This document shows positions 1-8,209 of a stretch of DNA of 64,000 nucleotides, piece after piece. Source of the stretch: Haloplanus ruber (GTDB taxonomy: Archaea; Halobacteriota; Halobacteria; Halobacteriales; Haloferacaceae); the NCBI RefSeq assembly GCF_024494725.1, contig NZ_JANHDK010000004.1, positions 124,001-188,000 on the forward strand, read 5' to 3'. The translations under genes and the position numbers were made by a program. The notes below the pieces were generated by a model. The model was not told where the DNA came from and searched no databases. It worked only from the letters and a program-made list of their open reading frames with translations. Each line of letters begins with the position of its first letter. The first letter of the stretch is position 1.

Positions 1-2
1 AG

Positions 3-122
3 GAGATTTATTTCGGGTATATGTGGCGGTTGGAGATTGACACCTGCATAGAGCGGATTGCTGAGATCTACACCAACAGGGTCAGTACTCCCTGTCCCGA
101 AGCTTCGAAGTCGATTCCGTAG
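3..122 (+). CDS. 3' end of an unidentified gene (truncated by window edge)
   Basis: An open frame enters from the left edge and stops with TAG at 120-122, giving about 39 residues that include the stretch YMWRLEIDTCIERIAEIY. It ends four bases before the inverted-repeat end of the miniature element at 127, so the element may have inserted at or near the 3' end of this gene and supplied its present ending. I do not recognise the family. It could be chance coding. Confidence 0.3.
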   Translation, partial: EIYFGYMWRLEIDTCIERIAEIYTNRVSTPCPEASKSIP

Positions 123-126
123 AATA

Positions 127-402
127 GGCTTTGTTGAAATCCTCAGCAGCTGATAGTTTTTACTCCAATCGCTCAGTACAGGGTACATATTTCGCACTCT
201 AGTCAGTAGTGTATTGACACGGGGTTCGTTACAATTACAGCAGTTTCAGACAGGATTCGGTGTAGTGAAGCAAGGGATAGTACACTTGGATGATGGCCAG
301 CCGCTAGGTCCTGTTAGTATGGCCTACTGCTGAATTCGAAGTTCCCATCGATCGGCTGTTTCAGGTGCATATCTGTCTGAAGAATAGGATTTCAACAGAG
401 CC
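127..402. mobile_element. Miniature IS5-type element (MITE-like), 276 bp
   Basis: The left end reads GGCTTTGTTGAAATCCT (127-143) and the right end AGGATTTCAACAGAGCC (386-402). These are inverted repeats of 17 bases with one mismatch, of the GGCTCTGTTGAAAT type carried by haloarchaeal IS5-family elements. There is no transposase frame between them, so the element would depend on a related transposase supplied elsewhere. No target-site duplication is obvious. The hexamer AGAATA occurs just outside the left end (121-126) and just inside the right end (381-386). Related ends lie at 2328-2342 and 63929. Confidence 0.7.
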
Positions 403-519
403 ACACCATCGCAAAGTGGATTCTCATCACTAGATTTGGTCTGAAACAGCCGCTCAGTAGGTGTTCGAATCTACTGGTTCAATCTGTAATCAAATATTCA
501 GACTGGTGGCTTAACTGTC

Positions 520-1107
520 TCATTCATAGACTGTGCTGTTCGGGTCAAACCGCGACATCACACTTAGTGGGAGTAGCGAAAATATCCCTACAGCAAGCGT
601 AGATACGAAGAAATACACGGTGGTGAATCCGGGTGCAGACCCTTGTGCTAACGCGACTTTTGTACCTCCAAGCGCGCCTACCACAATTGCGCTCGAAAGG
701 AGGAGCATTGACATCGTGCGTTTTTCTTCACTAATGAGTATCCCTGAGATATAGCCTGCTGGAATTGGAAGCATGATGAGGGATAATTGAATTTGATTCC
801 CCACCAATAGAGGTATCGTCAGTGGAGTGCCATATTCGGGCGGTTGTATCCCCAAATCATAGTACATGACACCAACACCGACGACGAAGAGAACAATTAC
901 TGTCCCCAACGCATTCAAATATCCTTCCCGTGCGGAGATTGGCTGCAAAAGAGCGGTCAGAACGCCGAGTACGGTGTATCCAACCCCGATTCGGAGTAAT
1001 ATCGGGAGTGTCCCTTTTCCATAACCTGTAGAAAGACCTCCCATAGCAATAGAGACACACAAAAGTACAAGACCTACGCTGGATAACACGAGGGCTTGCT
1101 TATTCAC
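520..1107 (-). CDS. Multi-pass membrane protein, unknown function
   Basis: A 195-residue protein with about six hydrophobic segments: roughly residues 5-25, 34-55, 67-84, 98-120, 132-155 and 163-185. Polar loops are short and there is no recognisable motif. The first segment starts right after MNKQA and has no cleavable-signal features. It stands alone between the miniature element and a small lipoprotein gene on the same strand. A small haloarchaeal membrane family is likely, but I cannot name it. The even spacing of the helices makes a real gene more likely than chance. Confidence 0.6.
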   Translation of the reverse strand: MNKQALVLSSVGLVLLCVSIAMGGLSTGYGKGTLPILLRIGVGYTVLGVLTALLQPISAREGYLNALGTVIVLFVVGVGVMYYDLGIQPPEYGTPLTIPLLVGNQIQLSLIMLPIPAGYISGILISEEKRTMSMLLLSSAIVVGALGGTKVALAQGSAPGFTTVYFFVSTLAVGIFSLLPLSVMSRFDPNSTVYE

Positions 1108-1255
1108 GTTAAGTTACAGGTGGTATCGCATTAAGTGCCTTATGGGAAGTCTTTGTTTCCTTCTTTCACGATGTGATACCGGCCACCTCTGTACATGCCA
1201 ATACGTCTTCCCTCCATATCGACTGATTCAGGGAGCGGTCGTTCCCTCTGATAAT

Positions 1256-1546
1256 TCACTTGAAGACCGGATTACGAACCAAACTTCGATTATCTCGGTC
1301 ATTTTGGGGGAGGGAATTCTCGTAAAAGGCCTCGCTATCGGGTTCGATGCGCGGATTTTTCTCAAAGAGTGTTTCCCCTTCGCTTGAAACGACGGCAATC
1401 TCTACTGTATGCGGTTGAGTGTCTTCGTTTCGCACCTCGACGTCAACGCTGTTCCTACCTATTGAGCATCCGGCTAGAAGAGTGCTTGCGCCACCTGCTG
1501 CGGCCATGCCGAAGCGTAGCAGGCCGCGACGAGAGTGGTTGGTCAC
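1256..1546 (-). CDS. Small Tat-exported lipoprotein, unknown function
   Basis: A 96-residue protein. The N-terminus has a twin-arginine motif (SRRGLLRFG), a hydrophobic AAAGGAS stretch and the lipobox LLAGC with Cys at about residue 26, as expected for a Tat lipoprotein attached to the outer face of the membrane. The mature part holds a short beta-rich segment resembling the start of haloarchaeal surface Ig-like domains (EVRNEDTQPHTVEIAVV). The protein ends soon after, so it may be a 3'-truncated copy of a longer lipoprotein. Confidence 0.55.
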   Translation of the reverse strand: MTNHSRRGLLRFGMAAAGGASTLLAGCSIGRNSVDVEVRNEDTQPHTVEIAVVSSEGETLFEKNPRIEPDSEAFYENSLPQNDRDNRSLVRNPVFK

Positions 1547-1845
1547 ACAACAAATTCACATATTAAAAATAAATTCTTTGTGGGCCTCGGGTCACTCGCG
1601 AATCGACGAATTCACAATTACAAATGAAAGGAGTGCGGTCGGCAGCGGAAGTGCCCAACGGAGACCGAACTGGATCAGATGAGAGTGGTCTCTGCCTAAC
1701 CGGTTCCCTGTATCGTGGAGACTTCGTTTGTTTCATCCTCTCGGTACTGCGTACTCCGGTTACTGCATCATTCCGTAACCCACGATTGCGTTACAGAGGA
1801 ATACTCGCCAAGAGACTTATTGTCGTGCTCCTAAGTCGACCTGAT

Positions 1846-2283
1846 GTGCCATTGAAAGAATATTTCGCACAAATAGACCGAGCCACAGCCGGCCAGCTCG
1901 CGCTCTTTCTGATAGGAGTTAGTCTCATTATTGTAGCGCCAGCGGCAGAACCTTGGTCCGGCACGTTGCTTGAACTTGAAGATGGAGAACCACAAGACAG
2001 CGTTCCCGAAAACGCCTCAGTCATCGCATACCAAGACTTGCCATCCGGCATTCAGAATGCGTTTCAGACGGCTCTTGAGACCGACGAAAGCCAAGCTCAA
2101 CTTCAAGAAGGCGCAAGTGTAGGCACACTCTACAACTACGATTATATACGGTATCAAGGAGGGTACTACGAATTTTATTTCGTGGCCGTAGATAGAGCCG
2201 GCACGGCGCAGGTACTATTGGTCGGTGGGTTAGGTGTGACAGCGGTTGTGGCCGCTGGAATCTGGCGTTTAGGCTCCGCGTGA
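1846..2283 (+). CDS. Small membrane protein with two terminal helices
   Basis: Read from a GTG codon at 1846 (VPLKEYFAQ), this gives 145 residues. An upstream ATG at 1624 is also in frame, but the intervening sequence looks non-coding. The first hydrophobic segment is at residues 14-32 (ALFLIGVSLIIVAPAA) and a second is near the C-terminus (VLLVGGLGVTAVVAAGIW). Between them is an acidic extracellular-type domain containing DLPSGIQNAF and a Tyr-rich segment around YNYDYIRYQGGYYEF. This resembles the two-helix haloarchaeal proteins of unknown function with an external alpha/beta domain (DUF7979-like), from memory only. Start and family are both uncertain. Confidence 0.5.
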   Translation: MPLKEYFAQIDRATAGQLALFLIGVSLIIVAPAAEPWSGTLLELEDGEPQDSVPENASVIAYQDLPSGIQNAFQTALETDESQAQLQEGASVGTLYNYDYIRYQGGYYEFYFVAVDRAGTAQVLLVGGLGVTAVVAAGIWRLGSA

Positions 2284-2898
2284 TTACGAGAAGGGTTGTT
2301 GAGTGAATGGTGCCAATCACCTGCTGCGGATTTCAACAGAGCTTATTGCGTATATTTTGTGTGAAGACAGTGACCAGATTAGTAATTCCTCCGAAGGTGA
2401 ACACCTGCAACCACCACCTCCACCACGAGGTATCTATGTAGTGTTGACAACTACAAGGAAATCAGCTACGAACGCTGTAGTTCGAGACCTGCAGTACGCT
2501 CCGAATCAGTTGAACACAGAGATACGAACGAGAACGGCGCGCTCGCTACCGCCCATAACCTCAGGCACCAACCAGATCAGTCGTCGGAATGACGACCGAC
2601 TCTCAACGACTAATGGCAAGCCTGCGACATTAAGAGCCTGCTCCCAGTAGATATCACTACTTCTCACGGCAAGCGATACACCGTTGCTTCGTCCGCACTG
2701 AAGACGCAGCTATGTCTAACTCCCGGCGCGAACAGACAATCATCATACATCGTCTTCGACCACTGCCTCTCCCCATCCGCTGCATCGAGCGCGACGATCT
2801 CGTAGCGGTCATAGCTCACAGACAACATCTCCCGCGCGAACTAGCGGCTGTTTTCAGAGTGGAAGGTGTCGAACTGATACAATTTCAACAGAGATAGA
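2284..2898. other. Intergenic region with IS5-type terminal remnants
   Basis: No convincing gene in 615 bases. A solitary end GGATTTCAACAGAGC lies at 2328-2342. With the preceding CTGCTG it matches the inverted left end of the element at 127, which reads CTGCTGAGGATTTCAACA on the other strand. A weaker copy, AATTTCAACAGAG, is at 2881-2893. The open frames here have no recognisable protein features. The stretch looks like degraded IS DNA. Confidence 0.5.
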
Positions 2899-3519
2899 CT
2901 ATCTAGAATCTGAGTCGCGATCCTTGTCGTACGGTGGTGTCGGACTATCTTCTTGATCGGGTTCTGGGGGGTATTGCATGATACGCCATAGCCAGAAATC
3001 CTTATCATCAATATTTTCGAGTGGTTTGACTGACTGCTGCCGAAGAGCCTCTTTAACTGGTTCTGGATAGGCTGAAAAGGGCGGTAACATATCCTCGCCA
3101 CGTGTCTCGAACTTCGTCATTAAACTATCCACGCGAACATCACTCTCAAGTACCCAATCTAACCACTCTGTTTCGTTCCCAACCTGCTGTGTATATTCTT
3201 CTGATAGATTTCTGTATTTATTGACTATATTAACATATTCCGTATGAGCGTCATCTAATCCCAATTCTACCATTCCCCAATAACAGATCTCACCAGATGG
3301 AGTCAATTTGTTGGTGAAGCTAGTTCCAAGATCTGAAACAGCTTCTGTCTCGATCAATCCTATATTACGGGCTTCATCAACCCGGTTGGATACTGTGTCA
3401 TGGCTTACTGCTACTTGAGATACTATTTTTTTGAATCGTGCATTTTCAGGGCCAATTACGAGAATCAACCCAATAGCACCATCTCTCTTGAAGAAATCCT
3501 CGATTTGATTGTCCATCAA
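2899..3519 (-). CDS. Winged-helix-like DNA-binding protein
   Basis: 206 residues. The N-terminal 75 residues read as a winged helix: a first helix around DGAIGLILVIG, a recognition helix in VAVSHDTVSNRVDEARNIG and a wing ending in LTPSGE. The rest is acidic and helical with several Trp residues, ending in a disordered proline/aspartate-rich tail. Likely a transcriptional regulator of local genes; the ligand is unknown. The gene is AT-richer than most of the window and lies just upstream of, and divergent from, the IS4-type transposase, which fits acquired DNA. Confidence 0.6.
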   Translation of the reverse strand: MMDNQIEDFFKRDGAIGLILVIGPENARFKKIVSQVAVSHDTVSNRVDEARNIGLIETEAVSDLGTSFTNKLTPSGEICYWGMVELGLDDAHTEYVNIVNKYRNLSEEYTQQVGNETEWLDWVLESDVRVDSLMTKFETRGEDMLPPFSAYPEPVKEALRQQSVKPLENIDDKDFWLWRIMQYPPEPDQEDSPTPPYDKDRDSDSR

Positions 3520-3748
3520 CTGTGTCGTGGAGAGACATTGACTAAGATTTTGAGTCTACTCAGTATCTGAGTATTATCTGTTTCGGACTTGGTTCACCAG
3601 TTGAGGGAGATCAGAGCTGGAGCTCACTCAGCTAATTCTACTTATTTGACGGGAAGACCTCGTGACGTACATGAATCCGTTTCCGGAAACGACCTCTATA
3701 TGGCTCATTCAGATTCTGAGCCACTATTTAACAAGATAACATTTTGTT

Positions 3749-5512
3749 ATGAAGCTCCATGATCCCTCCTCTTCGCCGGATACGGGCCTTGGGAAGCAAG
3801 CAGATGAGATTATCAACGAAGAGACAGAATGGACAGATCTCGTTGAAAATCTTGACATCAGCCGATTTAAGCGACGGGACGGATATCCGGATTGGCATAC
3901 TTCTACACCGTTCCCACGGATGTTTCTCGCGTATATTTGGGCGAAAACAGAAAAGATTCCCTTGACAGCAATTCCTGATCAGCTTGAAGCGAATCCGGAA
4001 TTGGCTACTGCTATGGGATTTGATATTAGTACTCTTCCATCAGAGAGCACATTTAAACCGACTCGATTAGAGAACGGACGATTCGAGAACCTCCAGTCAA
4101 CGGTTGAACGGGGAGTGAAAGAGATTCGAAGAATTGCAGCTGAACGGGGCGCACCAATCGGCAATGATCTTCTCAAAACAGCGAACAGCGAGGACAAAAA
4201 GCCCCTGTCAAATCGAACCGTCCAACGCTTACTGCGAAAGAAGGGCCACCAGGTGCTTGATGAGCTAAAATCAGTAGCAATCCCCTCAATTTCACTCCCT
4301 CGACCGGATAACGCCATCTACGATGACGATGAGTTACTCGTCTTAGAAGCAATCGCGTCGATCAAGCAGAAGGCAGCAAACGATTCTGGGCAGAAGCTGG
4401 GTGACATGAAAAACCCAGATCCCGACATTAGTGGCCCGTTCTACGAGGACGGTCCGTCCGGTGAAACACTGTTGCAGGCCCTCAAGCAGATGTCTGTCGA
4501 GGAGATCACGACCGTGCTGAATTTCGCTCTACGAAAGACCTACACACGCGCGAAGCCCCGGCTTAAGGAGCTCGAACACGACAACGGCTCACGGTTTGGG
4601 ACTCGGGCGAAAGTCGCGCTGGACATCACGTATGTTGCCTACTATGGCGATCGTGACGAGATGAAGTGGGTGCAGGGAACACCTGACGACAAAGGATACG
4701 ACTGGTGTCACAAGTTCGCTACAGTCGTGATCGTCGGGGAGAACACGCACTTTGTCGTTGGTGTCTGTCCGCTCGGCAGTACCGAGTACGCGCCGACGGA
4801 CGCGTATTCTGGCAAAGATAGGAGCTACTATGTCGGGAACGTCACTCGGCGGCTGCTATCGATTGCGGACGAGTACGTGAACATTCGTCGCGTCTATGCC
4901 GACCGTGAGTTCCACGCTGTTGACGTGCTCCACGCGCTTGAAGAGCGAGACTTGGAGTACGTCATTCCGGCTAAGAAAGACAAGCACCGTGTTCGTTCGC
5001 TATGTAACCGCTTTGACCAACTCAAACGCGGATATCGTGAATCAGGAGACACCCCACTGTACGTGAAGAGAGATCACGTGATGCACGGTCGCGCGAAGGA
5101 CGGTGTCTCGAATGAGAAGGTGTACACGAATATCGTGATGCTGCCGCCGGATGAAGACGATGACGCGAACCCGTCAGGGTCACCTCAACCATTCCTGACG
5201 AATTTGGATGTGAGTGATGAAGTTGCACTGGATCGCCGGTGGGCGACGAAGCAGATCGAGGAGTACAACGATCGGGGAGCGATTGAGAATTCGTACTCGT
5301 CGATTAAGCAGTGTGCTGCGTGGACGACGTCGAAAGAATTCGAAGTGCGGTGGTTCCACTTCGCGTTCGGGTGTATCGTCTACAACATGTGGCTGCTCGT
5401 CGATTTCTTGACCCAGGAGCGTATCGGGGTGATTGAGACGCGGAAGAAGCCGCGAATCACCCTTTCACGGTTCTTAGACTGGCTGGATAGGGAACTGGTC
5501 ACACTCCTGTGA
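3749..5512 (+). CDS. IS4-type DDE transposase (intact)
   Basis: 587 residues, long for the family. The C-terminal half carries the IS4 YREK signature Y-x2-R-x3-E-x6-K in YNDRGAIENSYSSIK (about residues 508-522), followed by the usual aromatic helix WFHFAFGCIVYNMW. The first catalytic Asp is probably in ALDITYVAYYGD (about residue 293) and the second in VYADREFHAVDV (about residue 390). The N-terminal 200 residues would hold the DNA-binding part. The frame is uninterrupted. I could not find convincing terminal inverted repeats, so the limits of the element are open. The start at 3749 follows an AT-rich stretch. Confidence 0.85.
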   Translation: MKLHDPSSSPDTGLGKQADEIINEETEWTDLVENLDISRFKRRDGYPDWHTSTPFPRMFLAYIWAKTEKIPLTAIPDQLEANPELATAMGFDISTLPSESTFKPTRLENGRFENLQSTVERGVKEIRRIAAERGAPIGNDLLKTANSEDKKPLSNRTVQRLLRKKGHQVLDELKSVAIPSISLPRPDNAIYDDDELLVLEAIASIKQKAANDSGQKLGDMKNPDPDISGPFYEDGPSGETLLQALKQMSVEEITTVLNFALRKTYTRAKPRLKELEHDNGSRFGTRAKVALDITYVAYYGDRDEMKWVQGTPDDKGYDWCHKFATVVIVGENTHFVVGVCPLGSTEYAPTDAYSGKDRSYYVGNVTRRLLSIADEYVNIRRVYADREFHAVDVLHALEERDLEYVIPAKKDKHRVRSLCNRFDQLKRGYRESGDTPLYVKRDHVMHGRAKDGVSNEKVYTNIVMLPPDEDDDANPSGSPQPFLTNLDVSDEVALDRRWATKQIEEYNDRGAIENSYSSIKQCAAWTTSKEFEVRWFHFAFGCIVYNMWLLVDFLTQERIGVIETRKKPRITLSRFLDWLDRELVTLL

Positions 5513-6026
5513 AATCCGTTCTGGGTTAGCGTTTCGTGAGCAGCAGCAATCGGCAGTAACTCGTTTTCTCGGCAGATTCCCCGCTCCTAACCCTCTATTT
5601 CAGAGTACTGGTAGTTTGAGTAGCGTATTTTAGAGGTAGATCGGTGTGTGAGGTCGTGAGAATCCGGTTTCTCGTGAACGCTTTGACCGGCATTCGCAAC
5701 TCAACTTCTGGGAGTTAGTATAGCGGTATATAATTTAATGAATCTGTAGCTGTTGCTATCGACTGGCGGTTAGAGTGGTATTTCGAGGCCGTGGACCCCT
5801 GGTGTGAAGCCACGGAACTGGCACCGAAAAGGAGTCTATCGGAGATATCAGAACGGAGCGGGCGTGAGGCAGGTGTTTGGTGCTTGGGTCTACTAGCCCA
5901 GATTAGTATGGTTATCTGTGAATCTAGGCTATAGCAACGGTCTGACAACGGCACGACTCGTACCAGCGTCAGTTAACCCACGAATTGGATAGTTCCCATA
6001 TGTGGGGTAATATCTAATACTACTAT
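5513..6026. other. Intergenic region downstream of the IS4-type transposase
   Basis: No supported gene. The first part probably includes the right end of the IS element. A stem-like sequence (CCGGTTTCTCGTGAACGCTTTGACCGG, in two pieces around 5665-5690) is present but not convincing as a terminal repeat. The motif TGTGGGGTAAT occurs at 6002-6012, matching a copy at 6233 on the other side of the next gene. Confidence 0.35.
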
Positions 6027-6191
6027 CTACCGCTGTGAGTTATTCTGAGGACTCACGATCTCGTCACAAATCGGGCACTCTGCCCAGATTCCAGTCGTCC
6101 CATCGTCTTTCTCGTATTCGACCAAGACGTATGCGCTAGAGAGCTCCTCACCACACTTCGGACAGCGTCCCAGTGGTGGATCGTCAGTCAT
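6027..6191 (-). CDS. Small zinc-ribbon protein (DUF7837-like)
   Basis: 54 residues from MTDDPPLG. Two CPxC knuckles (CPKCGEE near residue 10 and CPICDEI near residue 42) frame a beta-hairpin (YVLVEYEKDDGTTGIW), the layout of haloarchaeal single-zinc-ribbon mini-proteins. The ATG at 6191 is preferred over an upstream in-frame start because homologues as I remember them begin at this position. The gene is bracketed by two direct copies of TGTGGGGTAAT (6002 and 6233). Probably binds one zinc; its role is unknown. Confidence 0.7.
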   Translation of the reverse strand: MTDDPPLGRCPKCGEELSSAYVLVEYEKDDGTTGIWAECPICDEIVSPQNNSQR

Positions 6192-6272
6192 TAGGGGAGA
6201 AGGGAGCGTGTGACATATCCCTTCCATCCGAATGTGGGGTAATGATTGGGTGTAAGCTTTGTGTGATATCGT

Positions 6273-6974
6273 ATGGTCGCGTTAACTTTGGCATCGATTC
6301 CACCAGACGGCGAGGGCTTGAAGCCACGTTTCTGCGGTCGTCGGCTCCACGTGTCTGAACGTATTTGAAAACGAAGAGGTTCGGCGTTTTACTTCTCTAA
6401 AGATACGTTCGACGGCATTCCGATTGCCATGGAGTTCGCATCTGCAATCGAGGTCGTGTCGGTCGAGGGCAGTTTTGAGCCACTGAGCATCGTCGACGAG
6501 AAATACGGCGGTTTCGACGTCGTGTTTCTCGTGTAATTCACTCAGGAAGATTTCGGTTAAGCCGGTCGTATACGTGCTAAAGAGCCGGATATGAAGGAAT
6601 TTGTTCGTTTCAGGATCGACGGCGGCATACAGCCAATACTGCTGTCCGTTGATTCGAATCACGGTTTCGTTGAGTGCAACGTGATTCGGGCTCGCACCGA
6701 CTTCGGGCTGTAGATCGGCCTTCTGCACCCAGTTGTGGACAGCCGTTCAAGAGCGTTCGACACCCAACCTTTCAAGAATAGAGATGGTATCCGAAAGTGA
6801 TAGTCCTGCCACGTGCATCTGAATACCGAGCCGCATCGCGAACTCGAGTATCCGCTGACGCTCCACAAAATCTAATTCGACCCAGTCGCTACCATCGCTG
6901 AGGCGGCTGATTTCGGGCATGAACAACTTAGAAATCAGCACGCCTCACTCTTCATGCTAACTTAACGCGACCAT
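6273..6974. mobile_element. IS6-type insertion sequence with inactive transposase
   Basis: Inverted ends ATGGTCGCGTTAA (6273-6285) and TTAACGCGACCAT (6962-6974) enclose a single transposase frame on the minus strand. Length is about 700 bp, normal for the small haloarchaeal IS6-family elements. The flanks show no 8-bp target duplication, so the copy is old or was formed by recombination. Confidence 0.8.
6282..6941 (-). pseudogene. IS6-family transposase with one internal stop codon
   Basis: Reading straight through gives about 219 residues: an N-terminal helix-turn-helix region (LSLSDTISILERLGVERS), then the DDE core beginning VALNETVIRINGQQYWLYAAVDPETN with catalytic Asp in the DPET motif, VFLVDDAQWL for the second Asp, and ERIFREVKRRTSSF for the Glu helix. 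The only defect is a TGA near 6747 where the family has Arg (ERS-R-TAVHNW), a CGA-to-TGA change. Both halves are otherwise in the same frame and well preserved, so inactivation looks recent. Confidence 0.85.
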
Positions 6975-7036
6975 GTCTCCTCCCTTTGGGTGGAAAGTCG
7001 TCTGGGGTATTTCAGCACAGAGCACTCACTGAACGT

Positions 7037-8131
7037 ATGGACGACCACAAACCCGGAGGGGATCGGGAGGACGCGATACACAGTGAGTTCCCCGAGCTCT
7101 ATGAAGAGCTAAATTCGTTATCGGTCACCGTCGAAGCGGTCTCGTTCGACGGAAGGCGTATCGAGACGGAACACCGGACGTTCGAGCGAACCATTATTCG
7201 TCTTCGCGGTCAAGGCGTAACTGGATTCGGAGAAGATGTCACCCGTTCCAGAGAGGCTCACGAGCGACTTCGCGACGAGGGACTAGCGCTTCCGACCGGT
7301 AACTGGACGATCGGAACGTTTTCGGGCGCTCTCGATGCCAATTTCTCGACACAGACTGCGTCCAGGGACGCTCCCGAGTATTTGCGCTGGGCGATCGAGA
7401 GTGCAGTTCTCGATCTGGCACTCAAACAGTCGGGGCGAACGCTGGCATCGGTACTTGACCGTACGTACGAACCGATGGTATTCGTCGTCAGTCTACAGCT
7501 CGGGGACCCACCACACATCCGTCCCGTGAACCGGTTCCTCGATGCGGATTCGGATATCGAGTTCAAGATAGATGTCCCCAACACACCGAGCGACGAGTTA
7601 CTCTCGGCCCTGTCGGATACCGGTGCGGTTCGAGTTCTGGACCTGAAAGGACAGTACGGTTCGGACGTCGGGGCTCCCGCTGACCCGGACCTCTACCGGC
7701 GGTTGTTCGAGACGTTTCCGAATGCACTCATCGAAGACCCGGCCGTCACGGATACGACACGACCTGTGCTCGACGAATATGCTGACCGAGTCTCCTGGGA
7801 CGCCCCGATAACGGATGTCGAAAGCATCCGGAACCTCCCGTGGGAACCAACTGCTCTCAACATCAAGCCGTGTCGGTCTGGGACGCTCGAATCACTCTGT
7901 CGTATTCTCGAATATGGCTTGCAACACGATGTCGAACTCTATGGAGGCGGAATGTTCGAACTCGACGCTGGCCGAGCGCACTCACAGGCGCTCGCCTCGC
8001 TGTTCTATCCGAACGGTCCAAACGACCTCGCACCACCTGCGTATCACACCTACCGAGCCGACAAATCCTATCCCTCGAGTCCACTGGAGCCACCAGCCCA
8101 ACCGACCGGAATCGGGTGGTATTCTAGGTGA
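7037..8131 (+). CDS. Enolase-superfamily (mandelate racemase/muconate lactonizing-like) protein
   Basis: 364 residues from the ATG at 7037; an earlier in-frame ATG at 6986 lies against the IS end and is less likely. The N-terminal capping domain includes VTGFGEDVTRSREAHE. The barrel shows the expected order: Lys in FKIDVPN, first metal Asp in VRVLDLKGQYG, Glu in LIEDP, Asp in SWDAPITD, Lys in ALNIKPCRSG, then GGGMFELDAGRAHSQALA. These are the ligands and catalytic lysines of the muconate-lactonizing subgroup, so a proton-abstraction reaction (epimerase, racemase or dehydratase) is likely. The substrate cannot be told. It lies 5' of the ABCE1-like gene in the same direction. Confidence 0.8.
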   Translation: MDDHKPGGDREDAIHSEFPELYEELNSLSVTVEAVSFDGRRIETEHRTFERTIIRLRGQGVTGFGEDVTRSREAHERLRDEGLALPTGNWTIGTFSGALDANFSTQTASRDAPEYLRWAIESAVLDLALKQSGRTLASVLDRTYEPMVFVVSLQLGDPPHIRPVNRFLDADSDIEFKIDVPNTPSDELLSALSDTGAVRVLDLKGQYGSDVGAPADPDLYRRLFETFPNALIEDPAVTDTTRPVLDEYADRVSWDAPITDVESIRNLPWEPTALNIKPCRSGTLESLCRILEYGLQHDVELYGGGMFELDAGRAHSQALASLFYPNGPNDLAPPAYHTYRADKSYPSSPLEPPAQPTGIGWYSR

Positions 8132-8209
8132 CTCCGAGTACGCTATCCTACGAGGGATACGGTGCCAGCGACGGTTCGAAGACACGAGTAACCGCAGAAA
8201 CGGCACTCC

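Noticed and set aside
2303-2897. Small plus-strand frames (115 and 61 residues)
   Set aside because: Low complexity, no motif, located among IS remnants.
5715-5954. 79-residue minus frame after the IS4-type transposase
   Set aside because: Ser-rich without hydrophobic core or motif; probably the flank of the element.
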